From Desulfobacteraceae bacterium Eth-SRB2 (GTDB lineage: Bacteria; Desulfobacterota; Desulfobacteria; Desulfobacterales; UBA11574), in assembly GCA_004193595.1 (NCBI GenBank), contig RPGQ01000003.1, positions 1 through 64,000 of the forward strand: a stretch of 64,000 nt of DNA, given 5' to 3'. A model generated the notes under the pieces. The model made no database searches. It was not told the DNA's origin and saw only the letters and a list, made by a program, of their open reading frames with translations. Each line of letters begins with the position of its first letter. The first letter of the stretch is position 1. This document shows, piece by piece, positions 8,035 through 17,078 of this stretch. Position numbers and translations under genes: made by a program.

Positions 8035-9396
8035 ATGAAACAGACCAAGGTGTTTTTAAATGAAAGTGAAATGCCCAGGCAATGGTACAACATCGTGGCG
8101 GACCTGCCCACTCCAATGAGTCCGCCGCTACATCCGGGGACAGGGCAACCCGTAGGGCCGGATGACCTGGCTCCGGTATTTCCCATGAATTTGATCGAGC
8201 AAGAGGTTTCGACCGAGCGTTGGATTGACATCCCTGAACCGGTTCTGGATAAGTTATGCCTGTGGCGCCCCTCCCCCTTATACCGGGCACGGAATTTCGA
8301 AAAGCTGCTGGATGCCCCGGTTAAAATTTATTACAAGAACGAAGGGGTAAGCCCTCCGGGTTCCCATAAGCCCAACACCGCAGTTGCTCAAGCCTATTAC
8401 AATAAAGCTTTCGGAATAAAACGCCTGTCAACGGAAACCGGTGCCGGACAGTGGGGCAGTGCGTTGAGCATGGCCTGTCAGATGTTCGGCCTTGAATGCC
8501 GGGTCTTTATGGTAAAAATAAGCTATGAACAAAAACCGTATCGCCGGCTCATGATGATGACGTGGGGTGCGGATTGTATCCCGAGTCCAAGTAATTTAAC
8601 GCAAGCGGGAAGAAACATTCTTGAAGAATATCCGGATTCACCCGGAAGTCTTGGGATGGCAATCAGTGAAGCCATAGAAGATGTGGTGGGTGATAAAGAT
8701 GCTCGCTATTCTCTGGGGAGTGTATTAAACCACGTTCTTTTGCATCAAACAATTATTGGCCTGGAAGCGCAAAAACAATTAGAAAAAATTGGTGATTATC
8801 CTGATATCGTTATGGGGTGCGCCGGCGGCGGGAGTAATTTCGCCGGCCTGTTTCTTCCTTTTGCTCGAGATAAAATCCATGGCAAGCAAATTTCCATTGT
8901 TGCCGCTGAGCCAACGTCATGTCCAACCATGACACGCGGCCCTTTTGCCTATGATTTTGGCGATACCGCAATGACCACTCCTTTGCTCCCCATGCATACT
9001 CTGGGACATGGTTTTGTGCCGGCCCCTATACATGCCGGAGGCTTAAGATATCACGGGATGGCTCCTATTTTGAGCCACTTGCTGAAAGAGGAAATTATTG
9101 AAGCCCGGGCTTTAGACCAGATAGAAACATTTACCGCCGGGATTAATTGGGCCCGCTCCGAAGGGTTTATCCCGGCACCGGAAACCAACCATGCAATTGC
9201 AGCGGTGGTTCAGGAAGCGCAAAAAGCCAAAGAAGAAGGCAAAGAAAAAACAATCCTGTTTAACTGGAGCGGCCATGGGCTTGTGGACCTTGCAGCCTAT
9301 GATACGTTCCTTTCGGGTAAATTGAAAAAATATGAACTTCCGGAAGAAGAGCTTCAAAAAGCACTGAAGAGTATCGAAGGATTTCCAAAACCCTAG
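8035..9396 (+). CDS. trpB2: Tryptophan synthase beta-like enzyme, TrpB2 type
   Basis: PLP enzyme that condenses indole (or indole channelled from TrpA) with serine to give tryptophan. The TrpB2 form is shown by the long N-terminal extension ([22 protein letters not shown]) and [16 protein letters not shown]. The PLP lysine is near residue 112 in [10 protein letters not shown], and the glycine-rich phosphate loop is [10 protein letters not shown]. The C-terminus contains [15 protein letters not shown] chose ATG at 8035 because AAGGAG lies at 8021-8026; the longer frame would start inside the terminator stem. At 453 residues it is full length. No trpA is adjacent, so it may salvage indole. It is under an apparent Trp-codon attenuator. 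Confidence 0.95.
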   Translation: MKQTKVFLNESEMPRQWYNIVADLPTPMSPPLHPGTGQPVGPDDLAPVFPMNLIEQEVSTERWIDIPEPVLDKLCLWRPSPLYRARNFEKLLDAPVKIYYKNEGVSPPGSHKPNTAVAQAYYNKAFGIKRLSTETGAGQWGSALSMACQMFGLECRVFMVKISYEQKPYRRLMMMTWGADCIPSPSNLTQAGRNILEEYPDSPGSLGMAISEAIEDVVGDKDARYSLGSVLNHVLLHQTIIGLEAQKQLEKIGDYPDIVMGCAGGGSNFAGLFLPFARDKIHGKQISIVAAEPTSCPTMTRGPFAYDFGDTAMTTPLLPMHTLGHGFVPAPIHAGGLRYHGMAPILSHLLKEEIIEARALDQIETFTAGINWARSEGFIPAPETNHAIAAVVQEAQKAKEEGKEKTILFNWSGHGLVDLAAYDTFLSGKLKKYELPEEELQKALKSIEGFPKP

Positions 9397-9429
9397 TGCG
9401 AACCGGAAGGGGTCGGAAACAAAGGATAA

Positions 9430-9655
9430 GAACTCAGGGGCTTCGCTCCTATTGGAATAATGGAATAATGGAAAAATGGGTTTAACGGAAATTGCTTGAC
9501 CTACAAAAAAATGTAGGTTTTGTCGATTAGTTTGAAATTAGAAGTATTCTGCTTTTATTACCCAATATTCCGACATTCCATGTCGGTTTGTCAAAGAATG
9601 GTGTCATAAAATTAATTTATCTCAAATAGCTGTAGAATCTCGGAGATGCTAACTT
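9430..9655 (+). repeat. Family D element, expanded copy
   Basis: GGGGCTTCGCTCC and ATTGGAATAATGGAATAATGG at the left match CCCAATATTCC and ACATTCCATG near 9560-9582. The copy ends with GTAGAATCTCGGAGATG (9630-9646), just before the start codon at 9656. It is interrupted by the hairpin at 9499-9520. Confidence 0.6.
9499..9522 (+). terminator. Probable terminator downstream of trpB2
   Basis: ACCTACA pairs with TGTAGGT around an all-A loop, followed by TTTTG. It is short but correctly oriented for trpB2. Confidence 0.5.
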
Positions 9656-9910
9656 ATGCCTGAGCAGATGGAAATCAGATGCCCAAAACTGGGGGGACAG
9701 GTTACCTTTGATTACTGCCTGAAAGAGGCCGGAGAGTTGCCTTGCGCTCGCATTATTAATTGCTGGCAGCCTTACTTCCCTGTGGAGGATTATCTCCGTA
9801 AACGGTTGACGGATGCTGATTGGGAATGCTGTTTCAATAAAAAGCCAAAAGAGAAAATTTTGACTTTGCTTGAACTCATTGAGGCAGCTAAAAACAAACC
9901 GGTTAAATGA
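9656..9910 (+). CDS. Small Cys-containing conserved protein, function unknown
   Basis: 84 residues with six cysteines (C9, C21, C30, C36, C58, C59) spaced like a small metal-binding or redox fold: IRCPKLGG, FDYCLKEAG, PCARIINCWQPYF and DWECCFN. There is no signal sequence or membrane segment. A GGAG at 9642-9645, inside the family D motif, may serve as ribosome binding site. It lies on the same strand as the outer membrane protein gene that follows 69 bases later. I recognise it only as a type of small protein common in sulfate-reducer genomes; no function can be assigned. Confidence 0.65.
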   Translation: MPEQMEIRCPKLGGQVTFDYCLKEAGELPCARIINCWQPYFPVEDYLRKRLTDADWECCFNKKPKEKILTLLELIEAAKNKPVK

Positions 9911-9979
9911 ATCACGGGGTATGCTGAAAACTAATGATATGGTTTTTAAACGCAACGGACAGTTAAGGAAGGAGAGTAT

Positions 9980-10984
9980 ATGAGATATAATCATTTATTC
10001 AAACAGTTACTTTTGCTATTGATCATTATGATAATCGGCGTTTCTCTGTCGTTGGTAAAATTACCTTCCGCATACAGCTATGATTTGCCGTCAGTGAATC
10101 TGGGATTTACGAGTTTTCTGGACGGTGGACCACCGGCGGGTCCCGGGTTTTACTTCACTGAATATGTTCAGTACTGGACTTTGGATGACTTTACAGACGA
10201 CGACGGGCATGATGGAACTCTGTTTCCGGTTTCCGATCCCGACCTGGATGCCTGGATAAGCCTTTCCCAATTCATCTATCAGTCGGACACACCATTGCTC
10301 TTTGGCGGAAAATGGGGCCTCGACATAATCGTGCCCTATGTTTCGCTGGATCTGGATTTTAGTGGTGCTATTGAACCCATTAGCGATAACGGTTCAGGAG
10401 TTGGCGATATTCTCATTGGTCCCTATTTGCAATGGGATCCCATTATGGGAAAAAACGGGCCCATCTTCATGCACCGCATCGAGCTCCAATTAATCTTCCC
10501 CACTGGAGAGTACGACGACGATCACACACTCAATCCGGGCAGCAATTTTTTTTCCTTTAACCCCTACTGGGCAGCGACCCTGTTTATTACCCCGAAATGG
10601 ACCACTTCCTGGCGGCTCCACTACCTCTGGAACGATAAAAACGATAATCCCATTGAGGAAGTTCCTCCTACTTCCCCATTCTTTGGCGCCGACGACACCC
10701 AGGCCGGGCAGGCCATCCATCTGAATTTTGCAACAGCCTATGAGGTGCTGCCCAAACGGCTGCGCTTGGGAATAAACGGCTATTACCTTAAACAAATCAC
10801 GGATACCGAGGTGGACGGTAAGGATGTATCAAATTCCAAGGAAGAGGTGTTCGCCATAGGTCCGGGAGCCGTATACCATTTTTCCCCGGACAACCATCTT
10901 TTCCTTAACACTTATTTCGAAACATCGGCAGAAAATCGGCCGGAAGGCTTTCGGTTAAACGTCCGGTGGGTGCATCATTTTTAG
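9980..10984 (+). CDS. Outer membrane beta-barrel protein, SphA/Phenol_MetA_deg-like transporter
   Basis: A signal sequence (residues about 8-30) is followed by an even pattern of amphipathic beta strands and a C-terminal aromatic residue (RWVHHF), as expected of an outer-membrane barrel. Motifs such as [32 protein letters not shown] and [25 protein letters not shown] match the family annotated as 'phenol degradation MetA-pathway' or SphA transporter. In characterised cases it lies near hydrocarbon or sterol metabolism genes; here nothing nearby suggests a substrate. A GGAAGGAGAG Shine-Dalgarno is present. 334 residues. Confidence 0.8.
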   Translation: MRYNHLFKQLLLLLIIMIIGVSLSLVKLPSAYSYDLPSVNLGFTSFLDGGPPAGPGFYFTEYVQYWTLDDFTDDDGHDGTLFPVSDPDLDAWISLSQFIYQSDTPLLFGGKWGLDIIVPYVSLDLDFSGAIEPISDNGSGVGDILIGPYLQWDPIMGKNGPIFMHRIELQLIFPTGEYDDDHTLNPGSNFFSFNPYWAATLFITPKWTTSWRLHYLWNDKNDNPIEEVPPTSPFFGADDTQAGQAIHLNFATAYEVLPKRLRLGINGYYLKQITDTEVDGKDVSNSKEEVFAIGPGAVYHFSPDNHLFLNTYFETSAENRPEGFRLNVRWVHHF

Positions 10985-10994
10985 TTGGGATTAA

Positions 10995-11141
10995 TTAGTG
11001 CCCATCCATAAATGGTCTTTTTGCCCAATATCTGCGTTATGTTCAAAAAATAATCCTCGGAATATTAAACATATGCCTGTGGTTATTTTTTTCACATGCC
11101 TTGATCTTGAACAAAAATCCTCCTTTCTGGATGGGCACTAA
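10995..11141 (+). repeat. Family A inverted-repeat element, complete
   Basis: 147 bp with ends TTAGTGCCCATCCATAAATG and TTCTGGATGGGCACTAA. The interior contains TTTTTGCCCAATATCTGCG and TTCACATGCCTTGATCTTG. It is non-coding and lies just after the outer membrane protein gene. Confidence 0.9.
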
Positions 11142-11237
11142 CTCACTTAAAAGAATCTAATACTGCCGGGTGATCATAATGCTCTATTAAAGATCTTCCT
11201 GTCGAGCTACAGGAACAATCTCCATTGTAGCGGACAG

Positions 11238-11337
11238 GGAGACTTCCCGTATGCCAGGTTTCAGGTTCCAGCGCCTCTGTTCATCATTCCTGACACCTGA
11301 AACCTTAAGATATGAAACAAAAATGGGATTAAAATTC
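11238..11337. repeat. Family E2 hairpin (CAGGTTTCAGG arms)
   Basis: CTTCCCGTATGCC, then CAGGTTTCAGG, then a spacer CGCCTCTGTTCATCATTCC, then CCTGACACCTGAAACC, then AGATATGAAACAAAAATG. The same flanks and spacer recur at 21030-21128. With the family A copy, this accounts for the gap between the porin and ftsK. Confidence 0.8.
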
Positions 11338-11377
11338 CATCTGTATACACGGCGATTTTCACCACCCCAGGCACTAT

Positions 11378-13525
11378 CTAAGGAATATCATCATACCCTT
11401 TAACCAGAACTTGCCTGGGTTTGGCGCCGTCTGAAGGTCCTACGATCCCTTCTTTCTCCATTACCTCAATAATGCGGGCTGCCCGGTTGTACCCAATTCG
11501 TAAATGGCGCTGAATCATGGATATGGATGCCTGCTTTGATTTTGTAATGAGTGCCACAGCATCATCATATCTGTCATCATACTCCAGGGTCTCGGAGTCG
11601 TCTTCCCCCTTTGGCGGTGATTTAACTACGGCAGTATTGTATTCCGGCGTTTTCTGAGCTTTCAAAAATTCAATGATCCTTGTTAGCTCTGCCTCTGATA
11701 TGAACGCTCCATGAATTCGCTGGAGCTTTGCCGTGCCCGGAGGGAGAAAAAGCATATCTCCGTTTCCCAACAGGTTCTCAGCCCCATTACTATCGATGAT
11801 GGTCCTTGAATCGGTCCTTGAAGACACCTGGAAACTAAGACGGGTCGGGAAATTAGCCTTGATAATTCCGGTCAAAACATCCACGGAAGGCCTTTGGGTG
11901 GCAAGTATCAAATGAATACCCGCAGCCCTGGCCATCTGGGCAAGACGTGTCAACGCAACCTCCACTTCCCGTGATGACGCCAACATAAGATCGGCAAGCT
12001 CGTCGATGATAACAACAATATACGGCAGTTTTTCCGAAACTTCACCTTGTTTGGTTGTATTTTCCTTATCTATCTTTTGGTTATATTGCCGTAAGTTTCT
12101 TGCTTTCTTTTCCGACAGCAACTCATATCTTGTTTCCATTTCTCGTACCGTCCAGAACAAGGCATTGGTTGCTTTCCTTACATCTGTTACCACAGGGGTA
12201 ATAAGATGTGGAATCCCGTCATAATCTGAAAGTTCGATTCTTTTTGGATCGATCATAATAAGCTTTACTTCATCGGGCGTGGATTTGTATAACAGGCTGC
12301 AAATCATGGAATTTAAGGCCACGCTCTTACCGGTTCCGGTGGCGCCGGCGATTAAAAGATGCGGCATCTTGTCCAGCTCGGCCACCACAGGATCCCCGAC
12401 GATGTTTTTGCCGAGACAGATCGTAAGCTTTGATTTTGATTTTTCGAAGGCACTCGAGCCAACAATTCCTTTGAATTTTACAAGCTCTCTGGTGGTATTG
12501 GGAAGTTCAATTCCGATCACCGCTTTTCCGGGAATCGGCGCCACGATCCGGATACTTATGGCACGAAGCGCCAACGCAAGGTCGTCTGTCAGATTAACTA
12601 TTTTATTGATTTTTACGCCCGGAGCAGGTTCATACTCATAGGTCGTAATGACAGGACCGGGAGATACGGCCACCACCTTCCCTTTGACACTGAAATCGTC
12701 AAGTTTTTTTTCAAGGAGTTTTGACTGCATTCGCAAATTTTCATCATCAGTAGAAGAAGGTTTCTCTTTAAAATCGTCCAAAAGATTTATAGAAGGAAGT
12801 CTAAATCCTGTTTCAGAACGCATGAACTCGAATACTTCCTGTCGAGGAACCGGAGCTTCTTTTATAGGTTTGGGTCGGGGAGCTTTGATTTTGATTTTCC
12901 GTTCTTTTTCAACAGCGCGTTCTTTTTTGATTTTTGAACTTTTTTTTGATTTTTTCCTTTGTTCTTTCCATTTGATAAACAACGAATGTAATCGATCTGT
13001 CGAAAAAACAATAGATCGCCAGGAGCGTTTTGAAAAGTGTGTCAGTGAAAAACCGGTGGCCAGAATCAAACCGATAATCCATAAAAGGACCAGTATAATT
13101 ACGCCGCCTATAACATTGGAATATTTTATCAAAAATGATTTTAAGAAAATTCCAATGATTCCGCCGGAAGAAAATTTATTTCCAAAAATAATAATGTGGT
13201 TATTGTTGATTGCCAACAGACTTCCTGTGGTTATCACCAGGAGAATTCCGCCGGTAATGGTAAAAAAAATTGCTCTGGAAGGGTGGTTTTGAAAAAAGTG
13301 AATACTGGTAAGAAGGAGCAAAATCGGAATCCAGAATGCGCCAAGACCGAACGGCCCGATAAGGATACCGGACAACTGGGCTCCCAACAGCCCGAAGAAG
13401 TTGTGAATATGACCTGAGGAAGTGGCATTGTTAATTGAAGGATCTGCCGGGCTGTATGACAAAAGACTGATAAGCGTCAAAATAACTAGAAAAAAAAGTA
13501 TTATTCCAATAATCTCTTTACGCAT
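11378..13525 (-). CDS. ftsK: DNA translocase FtsK
   Basis: Septal DNA pump that clears chromosome termini during division. There are four N-terminal membrane segments (residues about 5-165) and a short basic linker (KKSKKSSKIKKERAVEKERK). The motor has a Walker A motif GATGTGKS at about 394-401 and a Walker B IIDELADL. The C-terminal winged-helix gamma domain (SISMIQRHLRIGYNRAARIIEVMEKEGIVGPSDG) reads KOPS-type polar sequences. The 715 residues and short linker resemble SpoIIIE-length proteins. ATG at 13525 has an AGGAA ribosome binding site. It is downstream of the RNase J gene on the same strand with a 158-bp gap that holds a family B fragment. Confidence 0.96.
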   Translation of the reverse strand: MRKEIIGIILFFLVILTLISLLSYSPADPSINNATSSGHIHNFFGLLGAQLSGILIGPFGLGAFWIPILLLLTSIHFFQNHPSRAIFFTITGGILLVITTGSLLAINNNHIIIFGNKFSSGGIIGIFLKSFLIKYSNVIGGVIILVLLWIIGLILATGFSLTHFSKRSWRSIVFSTDRLHSLFIKWKEQRKKSKKSSKIKKERAVEKERKIKIKAPRPKPIKEAPVPRQEVFEFMRSETGFRLPSINLLDDFKEKPSSTDDENLRMQSKLLEKKLDDFSVKGKVVAVSPGPVITTYEYEPAPGVKINKIVNLTDDLALALRAISIRIVAPIPGKAVIGIELPNTTRELVKFKGIVGSSAFEKSKSKLTICLGKNIVGDPVVAELDKMPHLLIAGATGTGKSVALNSMICSLLYKSTPDEVKLIMIDPKRIELSDYDGIPHLITPVVTDVRKATNALFWTVREMETRYELLSEKKARNLRQYNQKIDKENTTKQGEVSEKLPYIVVIIDELADLMLASSREVEVALTRLAQMARAAGIHLILATQRPSVDVLTGIIKANFPTRLSFQVSSRTDSRTIIDSNGAENLLGNGDMLFLPPGTAKLQRIHGAFISEAELTRIIEFLKAQKTPEYNTAVVKSPPKGEDDSETLEYDDRYDDAVALITKSKQASISMIQRHLRIGYNRAARIIEVMEKEGIVGPSDGAKPRQVLVKGYDDIP

Positions 13526-13589
13526 AGATTCCTGATGGGGAATTAGTTCCTTAATTCTAAATTTTGTGTTTTTTGTGGTAAATCTTTTT

Positions 13590-13624
13590 TGATGAACTCG
13601 TAAAAAGTCAAATTTAGACGGTTT
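13590..13624 (-). repeat. Family B end fragment
   Basis: GATGAACTCGTAAAAAGTC plus AATTTAGACGGTTT matches the terminal 35 bases of the copy at 60147. The rest of the element is missing. Confidence 0.7.
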
Positions 13625-13683
13625 GTCTGGATTAGGTTATGGTTTCTTATCCTTGTAACCTATTATCCATTATCTGTTTTTTG

Positions 13684-15333
13684 TTAAACTTCCAGTATAA
13701 AAAGGAGTATAACCGGACGGCGTCTTATGGTAAAGGAAAAAAATTTCCTCAGAGCTGTTTGTATTTTTGACCGGATTTTATTGGCCCGGTCCGGGACCAC
13801 AGGGCCGATTTCGTCTACGATCTCGAGTATAATACACTTTGCGTCTTCCAAAAGATGGCCGGTTTCCGTCTCGAACACAAAGCCATGGGAAACAATTTCA
13901 GGACCGTATACCACAACTCCTGTCTCCTCATCAAAAACCATGTTAACAACCACTAAGCCGTCTTCTGACAAATTACGTCTTTGCTTGAGCACACTTCGCC
14001 CGACATCTCCAATCCCTTTACCGTCTATAAGCACCCGGCCTGTCAAAACATTCTCTTGAACGCTGCCGCCGTTTTCACTAAATTCAATGACCTGACCGTT
14101 TTCAACAACAAGAATATTTTCCTTTGGAATGCCGACCTGCTCGGCCAGACGTGCATGAAGAATCAGATGCCGGTATTCTCCGTGGATCGGAATAAAATAT
14201 TTCGGCCGGGTCAGGTCTATCATCAGCTTTAATTCTTCCTGAAAAGCGTGTCCGGATACATGGATCTCGGATATTTTTTCATAAATAACATCGGCCCCTC
14301 GTCTATAAAGATTATTAATAATTTTGGTAATCGCCTTTTCATTGCCCGGTATAAATTTTGAGGAAAAAATTACCGTATCCTCTTTTTTAATCTTTATCTG
14401 CTTATGGGCGTCCGCGGCCATTCGGGCCAGGGCCGCCATGGGTTCTCCCTGACTTCCGGTTGTTATGATTACAATCTTGTTATCCGGAAAGTCATTAAGT
14501 TGTTTAACCTCCACCTCCATTTCCTCGGAAATATTTAAGTATCCAAGTTCTTTTGCAATATTTACAGTTGTTTCCACGCTCCTTCCATTGAAAATGACTT
14601 TTCTGTCCATTGCACGGGCAATATCGATGACCTGTTGAATACGGGTGATATTGGAAGCAAAAAGGCCAACAATAATCCGCCCTTTTCTTCCTGAACAGAT
14701 CCTTGCCAGTGTTTCACCGACCTCCTGATCGGAGATTGTATATCCTTCCTTTTCAACATTTGTGGAATCCGACAGCAGGGCAAGTACGCCTTGGTCGCCG
14801 CACCGGGCAAACCTGTTGACGTCGGTTATCATTCCGTGAACAGAAGTATGGCCAATTTTAAAATCTCCGGTATGAACCACAAGCCCAAGAGGCGTTTTTA
14901 CGGCGATACCCACCCCGTCCACCGCACTGTGGCAGACACTGATAAATTCGAGTTCAAAAGGACTTAATTTAAGTTTTCCCCCTGGAAAAATTTCATGCAA
15001 TAAAGGGGGAGAATAAAAAGTCTGCTTTTCCAGTTTGTTCCGCACGACTCCCAGCGTAAAAGGAGTCCCAAAAATCGGAACGTTTATATCTTTCAGCAGA
15101 AAAGGGAGTGCCCCAATGTGATCTTCGTGGGCATGGGTTAATACGATCCCCGAAATTTTAGACTTAATTTGTTTTAAATAGCTCATATCAGGGATTACGT
15201 AATCAATACCCAGCATATAGTCTTCTGGGAACATCAGGCCGGCATCAATAATAAAAGCCGAATCGGAATATTCAAAAACCATCATATTTAGGCCTATTTC
15301 TCCCAGGCCGCCCAATGGTATTATTTTTAGCAT
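13684..15333 (-). CDS. rnj: Ribonuclease J
   Basis: Metallo-beta-lactamase/beta-CASP ribonuclease with 5'-3' exo- and endonuclease activity in RNA maturation and decay. The zinc-binding motif is THAHEDHIG (H67, H69, D71, H72). Further motifs are HTGDFKIGHT, the LLSDSTN loop, the beta-CASP stretch TTGSQGEPMAALARMA, HVSGHAFQEELK, and PIHGEYRHLILHA. 549 residues is typical. ATG at 15333 has GGAAAAA upstream and overlaps the end of plsC by seven bases, so the two are translationally coupled. The C-terminal end is slightly hydrophobic (RRRPVILLFILEV). Confidence 0.95.
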   Translation of the reverse strand: MLKIIPLGGLGEIGLNMMVFEYSDSAFIIDAGLMFPEDYMLGIDYVIPDMSYLKQIKSKISGIVLTHAHEDHIGALPFLLKDINVPIFGTPFTLGVVRNKLEKQTFYSPPLLHEIFPGGKLKLSPFELEFISVCHSAVDGVGIAVKTPLGLVVHTGDFKIGHTSVHGMITDVNRFARCGDQGVLALLSDSTNVEKEGYTISDQEVGETLARICSGRKGRIIVGLFASNITRIQQVIDIARAMDRKVIFNGRSVETTVNIAKELGYLNISEEMEVEVKQLNDFPDNKIVIITTGSQGEPMAALARMAADAHKQIKIKKEDTVIFSSKFIPGNEKAITKIINNLYRRGADVIYEKISEIHVSGHAFQEELKLMIDLTRPKYFIPIHGEYRHLILHARLAEQVGIPKENILVVENGQVIEFSENGGSVQENVLTGRVLIDGKGIGDVGRSVLKQRRNLSEDGLVVVNMVFDEETGVVVYGPEIVSHGFVFETETGHLLEDAKCIILEIVDEIGPVVPDRANKIRSKIQTALRKFFSFTIRRRPVILLFILEV

Positions 15334-16043
15334 AACGGTTTATTTTTTCCATAGGATTCCAGGATGATATTTCTAACTTTTTCCATAAGATCGCTCTTGG
15401 TTTCCCTGGTGTAATCCAAAGTTTTAATCGGTTTTTTAATTTCGAGAACAACATTTCCGGGTTTAACAAGAATCTGTTTTTTTTGCATGATCGTCCATGT
15501 CCCATGAATTATCACCGGAACGATCGGAACACCGGAATCAACCGCCAAAACAAATCCTCCCTTTTTAAATGACTGTATGTTCTGATTCTGACTGCGCGTG
15601 CCTTCGGGAAAGATTATCACGGAGGTACCATTCCTTATTATTTCCGACGCCTTATTAAGGCTTTGTATAGCAGACTTTCGATCAAAACGATTAATACTGA
15701 TATGACCGGCCCGTTGCATGGCATAACCGAAAATGGGTATCTTAAAAAGTTCGGCTTTGGCAAGCCATCTGAACTGAACCGGAAGATAAGCTTGAAGAAC
15801 GGGGATATCAAAATTGCTCACATGGTTTGGCATGTAAATATAAAATCCCCTACGATTCAGGTTGGAAAGGCCTTTAACCGTAACTTTGATATTGCTTGCA
15901 GCAAGAATACATTTTGACCAAATTCTTGCCACTTTGTGCGGCGTTTCACCCCCTGTAGTAAAAAAAGAAGTTAATATGATGATAACAGCATAAAAACCTG
16001 TAAAAATCACCGTCCAAAAAGCAATAAAGAGTGTTCGTATCAC
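15327..16043 (-). CDS. plsC: 1-acyl-sn-glycerol-3-phosphate acyltransferase (PlsC)
   Basis: Makes phosphatidic acid from lysophosphatidic acid at the inner membrane. An N-terminal membrane segment (residues about 5-27) precedes the acyltransferase motif NHVSNFD (H74 and D79 of HX4D), the INRF block, and FPEGTRS (from about 145), which binds the glycerol phosphate. 238 residues. The start is GTG at 16043, directly after the stop codon of the upstream 110-residue gene, and the end overlaps the RNase J gene. This gives a tight three-gene unit. Confidence 0.93.
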   Translation of the reverse strand: MIRTLFIAFWTVIFTGFYAVIIILTSFFTTGGETPHKVARIWSKCILAASNIKVTVKGLSNLNRRGFYIYMPNHVSNFDIPVLQAYLPVQFRWLAKAELFKIPIFGYAMQRAGHISINRFDRKSAIQSLNKASEIIRNGTSVIIFPEGTRSQNQNIQSFKKGGFVLAVDSGVPIVPVIIHGTWTIMQKKQILVKPGNVVLEIKKPIKTLDYTRETKSDLMEKVRNIILESYGKNKPLC

Positions 16044-16376
16044 TTATGTTTTAATCCCGAGTTTATCGAATATGGAGTCGGCAATCCGGATCAGCCAGTT
16101 GCGCTGTTTTTCGGTTGCATACCCCATGCAGCTGCATCGCATTCTGTTTTTGGTGCGTACAAGCAACTCAAAGGCCACAAGGTTTAATTCAAGATCAACG
16201 GCAACATAAAATGGTTGACATTCTGTATGTTCTTTCTGAACTTGAGTGAGAATGTTATGGTCGAGCTTAATCCAGTAAACGCCATCCACGTTTGAGGAAC
16301 CAAAGTTCTCATCCATGAATGCCTTGATCATTTCGTAATCTTTAGGTCTTAACTCATCAATAACATATTGTTTCAT
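16044..16376 (-). CDS. Conserved hypothetical protein, 110 aa
   Basis: A soluble protein with no signal sequence (MKQYVIDELRPKDYEMIKAFMDENFG at its N-terminus, given here only in part as MKQYVIDELRPKDYEMIK). The middle contains WIKLDHNIL and ECQPFYVAVDLELNLVAFELLVR, then NRMRCSCMGYATEKQRNWLI. The alternation of helices and strands suggests a small alpha/beta fold. It is first in a unit with plsC and rnj; its stop codon abuts the plsC start. I do not recognise the family beyond its recurrence in sulfate reducers. Confidence 0.7.
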   Translation of the reverse strand: MKQYVIDELRPKDYEMIKAFMDENFGSSNVDGVYWIKLDHNILTQVQKEHTECQPFYVAVDLELNLVAFELLVRTKNRMRCSCMGYATEKQRNWLIRIADSIFDKLGIKT

Positions 16377-16639
16377 AATAATTAAATTTCTGAGATTTTT
16401 TTACCTGCTATGAGCAGGAAAATTAATGCGATTTCAATGAGTACCGATAAATACTATCTTTCAATTATAACCTCTGTCCGTGGGTGCTTCCGGCCGTCTC
16501 GCTTTGATTGGTTGGCGGACGAATTTGCAACTACGGCATGGTTAAATAAAACATAACAAATTATCATAAATTATTTTGCCATGCAAGATGTATGTTAACC
16601 CAAAATAGGGTAATCGCATTTGATTTCTGTGCAGCGCAG

Positions 16640-16840
16640 CGACGGCGTGTTTCTCTTGGAAACCGACTGACTGTTTGAAGGGCTTTAGCACGCGTTAGCC
16701 CGATCCGAATAAAAATATGACTTAAAAAAAATAAACGGGATAATTTAGCGACGAAATGTTCTTAATAACTTCAGCGCGGCTCGGGCTTACGGGTGCTTAA
16801 GCACAAGTTTCAGTCGGTTGGAAAGAGATACATGCCGTCG
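16640..16840. repeat. Long imperfect palindrome, about 200 bp
   Basis: The left arm (16640-16706) contains CGACGGCGTGTTTCTCTTGG, AACCGACTGA and TTAGCCCGA. The right arm (16779-16840) carries the matching inverted series TCGGGCTTA, TCAGTCGGTTGGAAAGAGA and CATGCCGTCG. The 72-bp centre is AT-rich. It occupies the 700-bp gap between divergent genes; nothing else is recognised in that gap. Confidence 0.7.
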
Positions 16841-17078
16841 TGGAGCGGTCTACCTATATATATTGTAATTCAAATGCGTTTGCCCTGTAACCCAAAATCA
16901 ACCGGTTAATTTTACGAATTTCTTTAGTAATAAGGTGCTGTGGTCATTTTGCCTACACCGAGGCATTATATCTTGATCTTTAAACGCAGTTTTAAAGACA
17001 AATAGCGTCTTGCTTGCCAAAACAGGCATCCATATGATAAAGGCAGTTTTATTTTAAGTTCTATGTCTGGAATGCTGA

